Counted from the first letter of the stretch, positions 43,871 through 53,390 are shown. The stretch is 64,000 nt of DNA from CAVPXC01 sp963709505 (GCA_963709505.1 CAVPXC010000032.1:1-64000); one strand, 5' to 3'. The notes: generated by a model from the letters alone, not told the origin. Made by a program: numbers and translations.

Positions 43871-46585
43871 GTGGATGTGACGGAGCAGAAGCGGCTCAAC
43901 GACGCCAGAGAGGCCGGCACCCCCTGGAAGAAGTGGGGGCCTTACCTCAGCGAGCGCCAGTGGGGCACGGTCCGCGAGGACTACAGCCAGGATGGCAACG
44001 CCTGGGCCTACTTCAGCCATGACCAGGCCCGGTCGCGGGCTTACCGGTGGGGCGAGGACGGCCTCGGTGGTTTTTCGGACGACGAGCAGCGGCTCTGCTT
44101 TGCCCTGGCGCTGTGGAACGAGCATGACCCGATCCTCAAGGAACGCGCCTTCGGCCTGACCAACAGCGAGGCGAACCACGGCGAGGACCTCAAGGAATAC
44201 TACTTCTACGTCGACTCGACACCCACGCACTCGTACATGAAATACTTGTACAAGTACCCACAGCGGGAGTTCCCATACGGGGATCTGGTGCAAACGAACG
44301 GCCGCCGGTCACGGCAGGAGTTCGAATACGAGCTGATCGACACGGGCGTCTTTGACGACAACCGGTACTTCGACGTCTTCCTCGAGTATGCGAAAGCCGG
44401 CCCGGAAGACATTTTGATCCGCGTCACCGTCCATAATCGTGGGCCCGAAGCCGCCCGGCTGCAATTGCTCCCGACGCTCTGGTTTCGCAACACCTGGTCG
44501 TGGAAGCAAGGGACAGCCAAGCCAAACCTACAGGAGGCTGAGGGGACGGTCCGCGCCTCGCATCCCGAGTTGGGCGACTACACCCTGTACTGCGACGGCG
44601 CACCAGAGCTTCTCTTCACCGAAAACGAGAGCAACTTCCAACGCCTGTGGGGCCAGCAGAATGCTTCCCCCTGGGTCAAGGACGCGTTCCACCGCTATGT
44701 CGCATCAGGGGAGAATGGGGCCGTCAATCCGGCAAAGACCGGCACCAAGGCCGCCGCTCGCTACATCCTGGATGTGCCCGCCGGCGGCTCCGCGGTCGTC
44801 CGCCTCCGCCTGTGCGCCGGCGCTGAGCCGGCCCAGACTGCATCCTTTGAAGACTTCGACGCGATGTTCGCCGCACGCCTGGCCGACGCGGATGAGTTCT
44901 ACCAGCGGATCACGGCCCCCTCGCTGAACGAGGACGAACGCCTGGTCCACCGGCAGGCGCTCGCCGGAATGCTGTGGGGGAAGCAGTACTACCTCTTCGA
45001 TGTGGACACCTGGCTCAAGGAGCACGATGCGCATCCGCTGTTCGGCGGCATGCACAAGGTGCGCAACGCCGAGTGGTTCCACATGTTCAACGGCGACATC
45101 ATCTCGATGCCCGACAAGTGGGAGTACCCATGGTACGCGGCCTGGGACCTGGCGTTCCACACGATCTCACTGGCGCTGGTCGATTTCGACTTCGCCAAGG
45201 AGCAGCTGCTGATGATGCTGCGGAGCCTCTATTTCCACCCGAACGGCCAGATCCCCGCGTACGAGTGGAACTTCAGCGACGTGAACCCACCCGTCCATGC
45301 CTGGGCCACCCTATACCTCTTCAAGGTCGAGCAGACCCTGGGCCGCGAAGATATCAAGTTTCTGGAGCGGTCATTCCAGGGCCTGATGCTTAACTTCAAC
45401 TGGTGGGTGAATCGCAAGGACCCGGAGGGGCGCAACGTCTTCGCAGGTGGCTTCCTGGGCCTGGACAACATCGGCGTCTTCGACCGCAGTGCACAGTTGC
45501 CCACGGGAGGGTCGCTGGAGCAGGCCGACGGCACCGCCTGGATGGCCTTCTACTGCCAGAACATGATCGAGATAGCCCTCATCCTGGCCGAGCACGATCC
45601 GCGCTACGAGGAGGATGCGTTCAACTTCCTCCAACACTTCATGTGGATCGCGTACGCAATGGACCGGATTGGCGACCACCACGACGAGATGTGGGACGAG
45701 GCGGACGGCTTCTTCTACGACGTGCTGCGCCTGCCCGATGGCAGCGCCACGCGGCTGAAGGTCAGGTCCATGGTCGGGCTGCTTCCGCTGTGCGCGAGCA
45801 CGGTGTTCGAGCCGGACTACACCACCAAGTTTCCCCGGTTGATGGAGTTGATCCAGTTGTTCCGTGAGCGCTACCCGGAGGTGATCGCCCAGGTTGCGCC
45901 GACGGCCGAGGGCTATGTCGGCTACAACGGGCGTCGGGCGCTGTCACCTCTCTCGCAGACACGGCTCGAGCGGGTGCTCAGTTATCTCCTGGACGAGAAC
46001 GAGTTCCTGAGCCCGCACGGCATCCGGTCGGTCTCCAAGGTCCACCAGGACCATCCGTTCACTTTCCAGGTCAACGGCCAGACCTATGGTGTTTCCTACG
46101 TACCGGCCGAATCGGATACGGGCATGTTCGGGGGCAACTCGAACTGGCGCGGGCCGGTCTGGATGCCGGTCAACGTGCTCATCGTGCGCGGGCTGCTGAA
46201 CCTCTACGGCTTCTACGGCGACGACTTCACCGTCGAGTGTCCCACCGGTTCGGGAATCCGCATGACGTTGTTCGAAGTGGCGCAGGAAATCTCGGGGCGG
46301 CTCGCCAAGATCTTCCTGCGGGATGAGAATGGGCGCCGGCCGGTCTATGGCGGCGTCGCGAAGTTCCAGGAAGATCCGTACTGGCGGGACCTGATCCTGT
46401 TCTACGAGTACTTCCACGGCGACAACGGGGCGGGCCTCGGCGCCAGCCACCAGACCGGTTGGACGGGCACCATTGCCCGCTTGCTTGATCTCTTCGGTCG
46501 CATGGGGCCGTCAGATGCGCTGCTGACGCCCAAGGAACGGGCAATCGAACGCCTGGTCCGAGAGCAAGTGGGCGGGAAGCAATAG
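43871..46585 (+). CDS. MGH1/GH63-like glucosidase
   Basis: A 904-residue glycoside hydrolase of the MGH1-like (GH63-related) family: WGPYLSERQWGTVREDYSQD, HDQARSRAYRWGEDGLGGFS, TNSEANHGEDLKEYYFYVDS and a catalytic (alpha/alpha)6 barrel with YPWYAAWDLAFHTI and EWNFSDVNPPVHAW. These enzymes act on mannosylglycerate, glucosylglycerate or similar alpha-glycosides. An upstream ATG at 43779 with a GGAG site is out of frame by one missing base (near 43825), so the real N-terminus may be longer. It directly precedes a glucose dehydrogenase. Confidence 0.9.
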   Translation: MDVTEQKRLNDAREAGTPWKKWGPYLSERQWGTVREDYSQDGNAWAYFSHDQARSRAYRWGEDGLGGFSDDEQRLCFALALWNEHDPILKERAFGLTNSEANHGEDLKEYYFYVDSTPTHSYMKYLYKYPQREFPYGDLVQTNGRRSRQEFEYELIDTGVFDDNRYFDVFLEYAKAGPEDILIRVTVHNRGPEAARLQLLPTLWFRNTWSWKQGTAKPNLQEAEGTVRASHPELGDYTLYCDGAPELLFTENESNFQRLWGQQNASPWVKDAFHRYVASGENGAVNPAKTGTKAAARYILDVPAGGSAVVRLRLCAGAEPAQTASFEDFDAMFAARLADADEFYQRITAPSLNEDERLVHRQALAGMLWGKQYYLFDVDTWLKEHDAHPLFGGMHKVRNAEWFHMFNGDIISMPDKWEYPWYAAWDLAFHTISLALVDFDFAKEQLLMMLRSLYFHPNGQIPAYEWNFSDVNPPVHAWATLYLFKVEQTLGREDIKFLERSFQGLMLNFNWWVNRKDPEGRNVFAGGFLGLDNIGVFDRSAQLPTGGSLEQADGTAWMAFYCQNMIEIALILAEHDPRYEEDAFNFLQHFMWIAYAMDRIGDHHDEMWDEADGFFYDVLRLPDGSATRLKVRSMVGLLPLCASTVFEPDYTTKFPRLMELIQLFRERYPEVIAQVAPTAEGYVGYNGRRALSPLSQTRLERVLSYLLDENEFLSPHGIRSVSKVHQDHPFTFQVNGQTYGVSYVPAESDTGMFGGNSNWRGPVWMPVNVLIVRGLLNLYGFYGDDFTVECPTGSGIRMTLFEVAQEISGRLAKIFLRDENGRRPVYGGVAKFQEDPYWRDLILFYEYFHGDNGAGLGASHQTGWTGTIARLLDLFGRMGPSDALLTPKERAIERLVREQVGGKQ

Positions 46586-46607
46586 AAGACCGAAAGGAGA
46601 GTTGAAG

Positions 46608-47654
46608 ATGAAAGCAATCACAGTCGAACCCAAAACGCCAGGCTCGGCCCAGTACGATGACATGCCGGAGCCCAATCCCCGCGAAGGCTCGGTCTTAGTT
46701 GAGGCAGTGGCCGTCGGCGTCTGCGGGACGGATGCCGAGATCGTCGCGGGAAAGTACGGTTGGGCGCCGCCCGGCCAGACGCGCCTGGTGCTGGGACATG
46801 AATCCCTCGGCCGCGTCATCGATCCTGGGGAGAGCAGTTCGTTCAAGAAGGGCGACCTGGTGGTGGGCATTGTGCGCCGCCCGGACCCGGTTCCCTGCCC
46901 TAATTGCGCCGTGGGCGAGTGGGACATGTGCCGCAACGGTCAATACACCGAGCGCGGGATCAAAGAAATCCACGGGTTTATGTCGGAACGCTGGCGCAGC
47001 GAGCCCGAGTTTCTGATCAAGGTAGACCCTTCGCTGGGCCTGCTCGGCGTGCTCCTCGAGCCCATGACGGTCATTACCAAGGCGCTGGAACAAATCTTCA
47101 TCATAGGCCGGCGCTCCTATTGGGAGCCCAAGACGATGGTGGTGACCGGCGCAGGACCGATCGGCTTGCTGGCAGCTCTGCGCCTGGTGGCGAATGGGTT
47201 TGACGTTCACGTCATCGACCGTGTCGAAAGCGGGCCGAAGCCGCAGCTCGTGCGGGATATGGGCGCGACCTATCATACCGGCAGCCTCTTCGATCTTCCC
47301 TTCGATCCGGATGCGATCGTCGAGTGCACCGGCGTTGGTTCGCTGGTTTCCGACTCGATCCAGAAGGTCGGCTCCGGCGGGATCGTTTGCCTCACGGGCG
47401 TTGGCGCCGGCGGCGTCGCCACCAAGGGGGTTGGTGATGTGGCAGCCTCTGCGGTCCTAAAGAACGTCGCGATCGTCGGCAGCGTGAATGCGAACAAGCG
47501 CCACTGGTACCGGGCCGGCGAGAATCTGGCCCGCTCGGACCGGAGCTGGCTGAGCCGTGTGATCTCGAGGTGCGAGAAACCCGAGAACTTCCAGCAGGCG
47601 CTCGAGCGGCAACCCGACGACGTCAAAGTGGTCATTCAGTTCAGCGAGGTCTAG
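46608..47654 (+). CDS. Zinc-dependent glucose 1-dehydrogenase
   Basis: A 348-residue medium-chain dehydrogenase: catalytic zinc region VGVCGTDAEI and GHESLG, structural-zinc segment CPNCAVGEWDMC, nucleotide-binding VVTGAGPIGLLAAL. MCRNGQYTERGIKEIHGFMS is typical of the glucose dehydrogenase group. It oxidises glucose to gluconolactone with NAD(P). With the upstream glycosidase it makes a short pathway from a glycoside to gluconate. AAAGGAGAG site. Confidence 0.88.
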   Translation: MKAITVEPKTPGSAQYDDMPEPNPREGSVLVEAVAVGVCGTDAEIVAGKYGWAPPGQTRLVLGHESLGRVIDPGESSSFKKGDLVVGIVRRPDPVPCPNCAVGEWDMCRNGQYTERGIKEIHGFMSERWRSEPEFLIKVDPSLGLLGVLLEPMTVITKALEQIFIIGRRSYWEPKTMVVTGAGPIGLLAALRLVANGFDVHVIDRVESGPKPQLVRDMGATYHTGSLFDLPFDPDAIVECTGVGSLVSDSIQKVGSGGIVCLTGVGAGGVATKGVGDVAASAVLKNVAIVGSVNANKRHWYRAGENLARSDRSWLSRVISRCEKPENFQQALERQPDDVKVVIQFSEV

Positions 47655-47716
47655 TGGAAGCGTCGAATAATAGCGAAGCAGCCAAGGCACGACATCAAGA
47701 AAGGAAGTATCTCAGA

Positions 47717-49415
47717 ATGAAGGTAATAATCGTTGGCGGAGTGGCTGGCGGCGCATCGTGTGCGGCGCGCCTGCGCAGACTGGATGAAAAAGCCGAGATC
47801 CTCATGGTCGAGCGCGGACCGTATGTTTCGTACGCAAATTGCGGGTTGCCATACCACGTTGGGGGTGTGATTGCTCAGGAGTCGAGCCTGCTGGTCGCGA
47901 CGGAGCAGACGTTTCGCGAGCAGTTCGCCATCGAAGTGCGCACACGCTGCGAGGTCGTTGGCATCTCGCCTGAGCAGAAGACTGTGGACCTCAAGAACCA
48001 CGTGACTGGTGAGGTGACGACCGAGAAGTACGATAAGCTCGTGCTGTCGCCCGGCGCCGCGCCGATCCGCCCGCCGTTGCCCGGTATCGATCTGCCGGGC
48101 ATCTTCTCGGTGCGAACCGTGCCGGACGCCAGGGCGATCCGTGAGTGGCTTGACCGGGATCTGGCGGACCGGACCGGCATGAACTCTTACACGGGCTATC
48201 AGGTGGTCACGCGACCGCAGCGCGCGGTGGTGGTCGGCGGTGGCTTCATCGGCCTTGAGATGGTTGAGAACCTGATACACCGCGGAGTCGAAGTGACCCT
48301 GGTCGAGCGGTTGAACCAGGTCATGCCCCCGCTCGATCCGGAGATGGCCCGGCTTGTCGAGCGCTACATGGTTAGGCACGGCGTTCGTCTTGAGCTTAAC
48401 GATGGGGTGGCCGCCTTCCAACAGGCCGCGGACGGCACGTTAGAAGTCACTACGAGCTCGGGTAAGCGCCTGCCCGCGGACATCGTGATCCTGGCGATTG
48501 GTGTTCGTCCCGAGACGGCGCTGGCGAAGATGGCCGGCATCGAGCTCGGCCAGCGGGGAGGCATGCGCGTCGACGATCAGATGCGCACGAACGTCCCCGA
48601 CATCTTTGCGGTGGGCGATGCCATCGAGGTCAAAGACTTCGTCACCGGCCAGTGGTCACTCGTCGCGCTGGCGGGGCCGGCCAACCGGCAGGGCCGCATC
48701 GCGGCCGATGTGATCGCCGGCCGTGACTCACGTTTCCGCGGCACCCAGGGCACCTCGATCTGCCAGATCTTCGAGGCCGCGATCGCCTCGACCGGGGTCA
48801 GCGAGAAGCTCTTGAATCGGCTCGGGAGATACGGACTACGAGAAGATCTACCTCTACCCGAATTCGCACGCGGGGTACTACCCGGGCGCCAAATTCATTG
48901 CGATGAAGGTCCTCTTCCGGAAGTCCAACGGCCGCCTGCTTGGGGCGCAACTGCTTGGCGAAGACGGCATAGCAAAACGCATCGATGCCTTCGCCATGGC
49001 AATCCAGGCTGGCTTCACGATCTACGACCTGGAGGAGGCCGAGCTGTCCTACGCGCCGCCTTTCGGAAGTGCGAAAGACCCCGTCAATTTCGCGGGGATG
49101 GTGGCGGCCGACGTGCTGCACGACGACATGCCGCTCAGCCACTGGAACTCGGTGGACGGCTCGCTCCTCCTTGATGTGCGCAATCCTGCGGAACTTGCCG
49201 TGGAGTCCGTTCCGGGCGCCGTCAACATCCCGTTGCCGCAACTGCGTGCACGGCTCGGTGAGCTGCCGCGCGACCGCGAGATCTTGGTGATCTGCCGCTC
49301 AGGCCAGCGCGCCTACTACGCCACGCGCATCCTTTTGCAGAACGGGTTCAAGGCCCGAAATCTCGCCGGCGGCATGCTGTCACGATCGCATCTTGCCGAC
49401 GGAATCGTTCTATAG
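47717..49415 (+). CDS. CoA-disulfide reductase/NADH oxidase-like protein fused to rhodanese, frameshifted
   Basis: About 565 residues after removing one base near 48824-48826. The first part is a flavoprotein disulfide reductase: IIVGGVAGGASCAARLRRLD, redox Cys in SYANCGLPYHVGG, second GxGxxG at VVVGGGFIGLEMVE and FAVGDAIEV. The dimer domain continues in the next frame with DYEKIYLYPNSHAGYYPGAK, then a rhodanese domain with CRSGQRAYYA as active loop. Such fusions reduce CoA persulfide or polysulfide, linking redox balance to sulfur. Confidence 0.88.
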
Positions 49416-49464
49416 GCGGATGACGGCCCTAAGCGGTCAGTTGTTCGCTGGCGATGGTCTCAAG

Positions 49465-49496
49465 GAATCGAAGCCGCAATAGGCTGAGAACATACG
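49465..49496 (+). pseudogene. Relic of the proline-rich membrane-protein tail
   Basis: This stretch encodes ESKPQ-stop and continues GCTGAGAACATACG. It matches the 3' end and downstream bases of the gene at 24984-25439 (25422-25453) at most positions. Confidence 0.55.
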
Positions 49497-49659
49497 GCGC
49501 TGACGGAGGTCAGCCGCGCAGAGAGCGGACTTGCGTCCTTGCCCCACTCCCGTCAATCAGAGTAGGGGCGAGGATGCGAGTTCTGAGGGAGCCGCACGGT
49601 GTTGTGGTTGGCAGTATATCCAGGCGCTTGATGCTGCTTCCACCAGCCTTCGCAAGGGC

Positions 49660-50463
49660 ATGAATATGATACAGGAACCGACCAAACTCCGCAAGGCGAG
49701 TAATGCCTACAGCATCTTCATTCTCGTCCTCACCATTCTTTCTCTGGTCGTGATGGTGGCGATGCTGCTGCCCCTACCGGAGTCTACAGTCTCGTTACTG
49801 AGATTTTATGACACCGTGATCTGCGTCATTTTCCTCATCGACTTCTTCTTTATCCTACATAAGGCAGACAAGAAATCCGATTACTTAATCGGCCAGCGGG
49901 GCTGGCTCGATCTGATTGGCTCAATGCCAGCATTCGGGATATTTCGATTCGGTGGCCTCTTGCGTCTGGCCCGTTTGAGCCGGCTGATGCGAATTGTTCG
50001 ACGGCTGGGCAGAGAACAGAGGAGGGCGCTGGTCAGGGACGTCCTAAATAACCGCAGCGAGTACGCGGTGTTTGTTACCATCTTTTTGACGATCCTGGTC
50101 TTGACGGTTGCTAGCGTGCTTGTGCTCCAATTCGAAAGCACATCGCCGGAAGCGAATATTACCACGGGTTGGGACTCGCTCTGGTATTCGATCGTCACCA
50201 TCACCACAGTGGGCTATGGCGACTACTATCCGGTGTCTTTTTGGGGGCGGGTCACCGCCATGTTCATCATGTTCGCGGGCGTCGGCATCATCGGCGCCCT
50301 TGCCAGTATTCTCGCCAGCTTCCTGGTTGGGTCATCGTCCTCTACCAACGAGAAGGAGGACCCACTGGCTGCGCCCACCCTTTCCGTCCAAGAGGAGCTC
50401 AAGGCCGTCAAGGAAGAGCTGGCCCTCATGCGTCAGATGCTGGAACAATTGGGCGCCGGATAG
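49660..50463 (+). CDS. Voltage-gated-type potassium channel
   Basis: A 267-residue channel: four hydrophobic segments, an S4-like stretch FRFGGLLRLARLSRLMRIVR with Arg every third residue, then the pore loop with TTVGYGD (filter 183-188) and the last helix, followed by a coiled tail (SVQEELKAVKEELALMRQML). The start at 49660 follows CGCAAGGG. A voltage sensor plus the K+ filter makes K+ selectivity secure. Confidence 0.92.
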   Translation: MNMIQEPTKLRKASNAYSIFILVLTILSLVVMVAMLLPLPESTVSLLRFYDTVICVIFLIDFFFILHKADKKSDYLIGQRGWLDLIGSMPAFGIFRFGGLLRLARLSRLMRIVRRLGREQRRALVRDVLNNRSEYAVFVTIFLTILVLTVASVLVLQFESTSPEANITTGWDSLWYSIVTITTVGYGDYYPVSFWGRVTAMFIMFAGVGIIGALASILASFLVGSSSSTNEKEDPLAAPTLSVQEELKAVKEELALMRQMLEQLGAG

Positions 50464-50481
50464 AGCATATCGCCCACCCGG

Positions 50482-50510
50482 TTGCAGCATCGCATCACAC
50501 ATGCTATAAT
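50482..50510 (+). promoter_or_regulatory. Putative promoter of the DUF4203 gene
   Basis: TTGCAG (50482-50487), a 17-base spacer and TATAAT (50505-50510). It gives a leader of about 330 bases containing a SHOCT relic. Confidence 0.55.
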
Positions 50511-50591
50511 GACATTATCCGGCACTTCTGTGCGCTTTGTTTGCGCCTCACAAGTTCCATAGCATATGCTCCGCCAGCCCGGGAAGAAGAC

Positions 50592-50690
50592 GTGATTACG
50601 CAGCTCGAGCCGCTAGGCCTTCAGGGCGCCCAGGGGCTCATCACCGTAGAGGAGTTCGCCGTCCAGAAGGCCAAGCTGCTTGGGAACTGA
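50592..50690 (+). pseudogene. SHOCT-domain relic
   Basis: A 32-codon stretch ending in TGA reads ITQLEPLGLQGAQGLITVEE and then FAVQKAKLLGN, the SHOCT motif of the protein at 23907 (FAAAKAKLIGG). Apart from a possible GTG it has no start or N-terminus. Confidence 0.65.
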
Positions 50691-50848
50691 TCGACCCCAC
50701 GGGCCCGTCGGCGTTCCTTCCAGAGCCGAGACGGGCCACGCTGAGCATCGAGGAGGTGTCCATGATTTGACGTTGTGGCTAGTTCGTTGATGCCGTTTGT
50801 CGGCAAGTATTACCTCGTCCCCATAAGTGACTTCTGAAAGGAGCTACC

Positions 50849-51508
50849 ATGATCACTACCGATTCCTTCCTGGCGCTCGCCTGTGCCAGCTTGATCGCCT
50901 TCTTGTTTGGGCTGGTGCTATGTTTTGGCGGCTATCGATTCTTCCTGATCCTGCTGCCGATCTTCGGCTTCTTCTTTGGCCTGGTGTTGGGCGCGCAGAC
51001 GATACAGGCGCTCTTGGGCACCGAGTTCTTCGCCACAGTGACCAGTTGGGTGGTAGGCTTTGTGACCGGCGCAGTGTTCGCCGTCCTCTCCTACCTGTTC
51101 TATCTCTTCGCCGTGGCCATCATCGCCGGCTCCCTGGGCTACACAGTCACTGTGGGACTGTTGCTGGCGATTGGCTTGGAAATGGGGGCGCTCGTGTGGA
51201 TCGTCGGCATCGTGGCAGCCATCGCCCTGGCCGTTGTCACGATCCGCTTCAACCTGCAGAAGTGGGTCATCATCATCGCCACCAGCATCATGGGCGCAGG
51301 GGTGATCTTCGGCGCCTTCATCATCCTCTTCGCCCCGCACGCGATGCTGCTGGAGAACCCGGTCAAGGCGGCTCTCAGCCAGTCGCCGCTGCTGCTTATC
51401 ACGGCGATTGTGGTTGCGATCATTGGCATCTTCATGCAGGTCCGCGCTAACCGTAACTTCACGCTAGACAGCTACAACCGCTGGACTGCGACAGAGCCGG
51501 TGCCTTGA
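50849..51508 (+). CDS. DUF4203/TM7S3-like membrane protein
   Basis: A 219-residue protein with about seven helices and the pattern GLVLCFGGYRFFLILLPIFG, FVTGAVFAVLSYLFYLFAVA, GALVWIVGIVAAIALAVVTI. It resembles the TMEM198/TM7S3 fold; function unknown. GAAAGGAG site. It precedes the small membrane protein paralogue. Confidence 0.75.
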   Translation: MITTDSFLALACASLIAFLFGLVLCFGGYRFFLILLPIFGFFFGLVLGAQTIQALLGTEFFATVTSWVVGFVTGAVFAVLSYLFYLFAVAIIAGSLGYTVTVGLLLAIGLEMGALVWIVGIVAAIALAVVTIRFNLQKWVIIIATSIMGAGVIFGAFIILFAPHAMLLENPVKAALSQSPLLLITAIVVAIIGIFMQVRANRNFTLDSYNRWTATEPVP

Positions 51509-51545
51509 GGCGCCGCCCCCTACTACCCCACTTGGAGGTACTCAC

Positions 51546-51833
51546 ATGTGTTGTTTGTTCACCACCCTGGTCTTTCTCGGCCCCCGCGTCGGGATCCTGG
51601 TTTGGTGGCTGCTCCAGCCGGCGCGCTGGCAGGCAGCCTTCCAGAGTGCCCTCTGGCCGATCCTTGGCATTATCTTCGTGCCCTGGACGACGATGATGTA
51701 TGTGCTTGTCTTCCCTGGCGGAGTCACGGGACTTGACTGGCTTTGGCTGGGGCTCGGCCTCTTCGCCGACATCACCTGGTATTCCGGCGCCGCAAAACGC
51801 AAAAGCGTTCCTGGCTACACCGGACAGTACTAA
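51546..51833 (+). CDS. Small membrane protein, paralogue of 24984
   Basis: A 95-residue protein with two or three helices. WPILGIIFVPWTTMMYVLVF and GLDWLWLGLGLFADI are close to the corresponding segments of the 151-residue protein (LGFLFLPFTTLMYVLLKQ, GLDWLWLFLAVLLDI), but the proline-rich tail is missing. GGAGG site. Confidence 0.72.
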   Translation: MCCLFTTLVFLGPRVGILVWWLLQPARWQAAFQSALWPILGIIFVPWTTMMYVLVFPGGVTGLDWLWLGLGLFADITWYSGAAKRKSVPGYTGQY

Positions 51834-51843
51834 AAACAAAAAC

Positions 51844-51928
51844 CTGAACTCATGTTCTGGAGAAACCAGGAGTTTTGTACGCCCAATCGCGCCTCAAAAC
51901 CCTCGGTTTCAACAGAACATGAGTTTAG
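51844..51928. mobile_element. 85-bp inverted-repeat element (MITE-like), copy 2
   Basis: Ends CTGAACTCATGTTCTG and CAGAACATGAGTTTAG, interior nearly identical to copy 1 at 13119-13203 and the same length. It lies 11 bases after the small membrane protein gene. Confidence 0.78.
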
Positions 51929-51966
51929 GTCAAGGCTAGTCTGGCCGGCGATACGCCCCACGGCAC

Positions 51967-52085
51967 TTGATCGCGAGGCGTCCTTGCGAAGCACCCCGAG
52001 CGAAGCCTGAGTAGGGAGCCACCTAGCGGATTGGTTACTCAGCGGGCCTCGCGATAAAGTCAAGCAAGGACGTCCTCGCGATCAA
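51967..52085. repeat. 119-bp imperfect palindrome
   Basis: TTGATCGCGAGGCGTCCTTG and its near-complement at 52064-52085 form long arms. A nested pair CTGAGTA/TTACTCAG lies inside. It is probably another non-coding dispersed element, located just before the bacterioferritin gene. Confidence 0.6.
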
Positions 52086-52131
52086 ACAAGGGGCGATTGA
52101 ACAGTGTTCGGTTGTTGAAAGGAGCGGAGCC

Positions 52132-52611
52132 ATGAAAGGCAACGAAAAGCTGCTAACGGTGCTGAACCAACTTCTGGCAGACGAGCTAAGCGCCATCAGC
52201 CAGTACATGGTGCACTCGGAGATGTGCGACAATTGGGGCTACGACAAACTCCACAAGGCCGTCGAGTTGCAGGCGAAGGATGAGATGCACCATGCCGAGT
52301 GGCTGATCCAGCGTATCCTCTTTCTGGATGGCACGCCGATTGTTTCAAAGCTCAACCCCATCAGAATCGGCGCGAGTGTGCTTGAGATGGTCACAAACGA
52401 CCAGGAAGCCGAACTGGGGGCCGTGCGCGCCTACAATGACGCCATCGCGCTGGCCCATGAAGTGGGCGACCAGGCCAGCGTCGACTTGTTGATCCGCATC
52501 CTCAAGATGGAAGAGGGTCATGAAGATTGGGCAGAAATCCAGCGCTCCCAGATCGAGCAGATGGGCCTGCAGATCTACTTGGCCAATCAAACCGAGGGCG
52601 CCGCAGGTTAG
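52132..52611 (+). CDS. bfr: Bacterioferritin
   Basis: A 159-residue four-helix ferritin. LLADELSAISQYMVHSEM carries the first ferroxidase Glu, AKDEMHHAEWLIQRILFLDG has the Glu-x-x-His pair and the Met used for heme in Bfr, and QEAELGAVRAYNDAIALAHE and MEEGHEDWAE complete the di-iron site. It stores iron and limits hydroxyl-radical formation. GAAAGGAG site. Confidence 0.92.
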   Translation: MKGNEKLLTVLNQLLADELSAISQYMVHSEMCDNWGYDKLHKAVELQAKDEMHHAEWLIQRILFLDGTPIVSKLNPIRIGASVLEMVTNDQEAELGAVRAYNDAIALAHEVGDQASVDLLIRILKMEEGHEDWAEIQRSQIEQMGLQIYLANQTEGAAG

Positions 52612-52656
52612 ACGGGTGAGCATGTACAAATTTCCATTATGAAGGAGTAACTAACC

Positions 52657-53283
52657 ATGAAGATACTTCTCGATGCAGAAGTGCACTGCAGCGACGGAAA
52701 AGGCGGTGACAGCGTCGGTCTGGTGTTGTACCCACTGACGAAGGTGGCCACGCATTTGGTGGTCGATACCAAGGGCCTTGGACGTCACGAGGTGCTCCTG
52801 CCCCTGGACTTGGTCGTCGACCATCCTGCCAAGCACATGGAAGTGCGCTGCACCCGCGAGGACCTGAGCCGGATGCAGCCGCTCCTCAGGAAGGTGCACG
52901 TGGAAGAGGAGGGCCTGGACACCATGGACGCCCAGGCCATGGCTGGCGCTGTGCAGCACGGAGGCACGGGCTTTCAGGATTTCAGCTTTGCCGGGGGAAG
53001 TAGCCCAGACATGGTCAAGACGATGGCAATTCCAAAGGGCACACTGGTGGTGCGGCACGGCATCCCGATCAGGGCCATCGACAACACCGTCGGCAAGGTG
53101 GAGGAGTTCTCCGTCGATCCGCAGTCCGGGGAGATCACGTTCGTCGTGCTCAAGGAAGGGCATCTGCTACCCTTGCTCAAGAAGGAGATCCCCGTCCCGG
53201 CGGACCAGATCGACCGCATCGGCGAAGAGACGGTGTTTCTCAAGTTGACCAAAGCTGAGCTCGAACAGCTTCCGCATGAGTGA
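52657..53283 (+). CDS. PRC-barrel-domain protein
   Basis: A 208-residue soluble protein. Two PRC-barrel-like halves: VHCSDGKGGDSVGLVLYPLT with HEVLLPLDLV, and VRHGIPIRAIDNTVGKVEEF with LKEGHLLPLLKKEIPVPADQ. Such proteins occur in stress clusters beside bacterioferritin or universal stress proteins; role unknown. GAAGGAG site. Confidence 0.8.
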   Translation: MKILLDAEVHCSDGKGGDSVGLVLYPLTKVATHLVVDTKGLGRHEVLLPLDLVVDHPAKHMEVRCTREDLSRMQPLLRKVHVEEEGLDTMDAQAMAGAVQHGGTGFQDFSFAGGSSPDMVKTMAIPKGTLVVRHGIPIRAIDNTVGKVEEFSVDPQSGEITFVVLKEGHLLPLLKKEIPVPADQIDRIGEETVFLKLTKAELEQLPHE

Positions 53284-53289
53284 GTTGTG

Positions 53290-53349
53290 CCAGGACCGGC
53301 GCTTCCGGGACAAGCTGAGATCCCAGAAGCGCCGGTCCTGGTGTTTTCT
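53290..53349 (+). terminator. Rho-independent terminator
   Basis: CCAGGACCGGCGCTT (53290-53304) and AAGCGCCGGTCCTGG (53327-53341) form a perfect 15-base stem, followed by TGTTTTCT. It ends the bacterioferritin/PRC-barrel transcript. Confidence 0.85.
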
Positions 53350-53390
53350 CAGGTATCTTGATGCGCAGCCGGCGCGAAGGAGAAGCAGTC

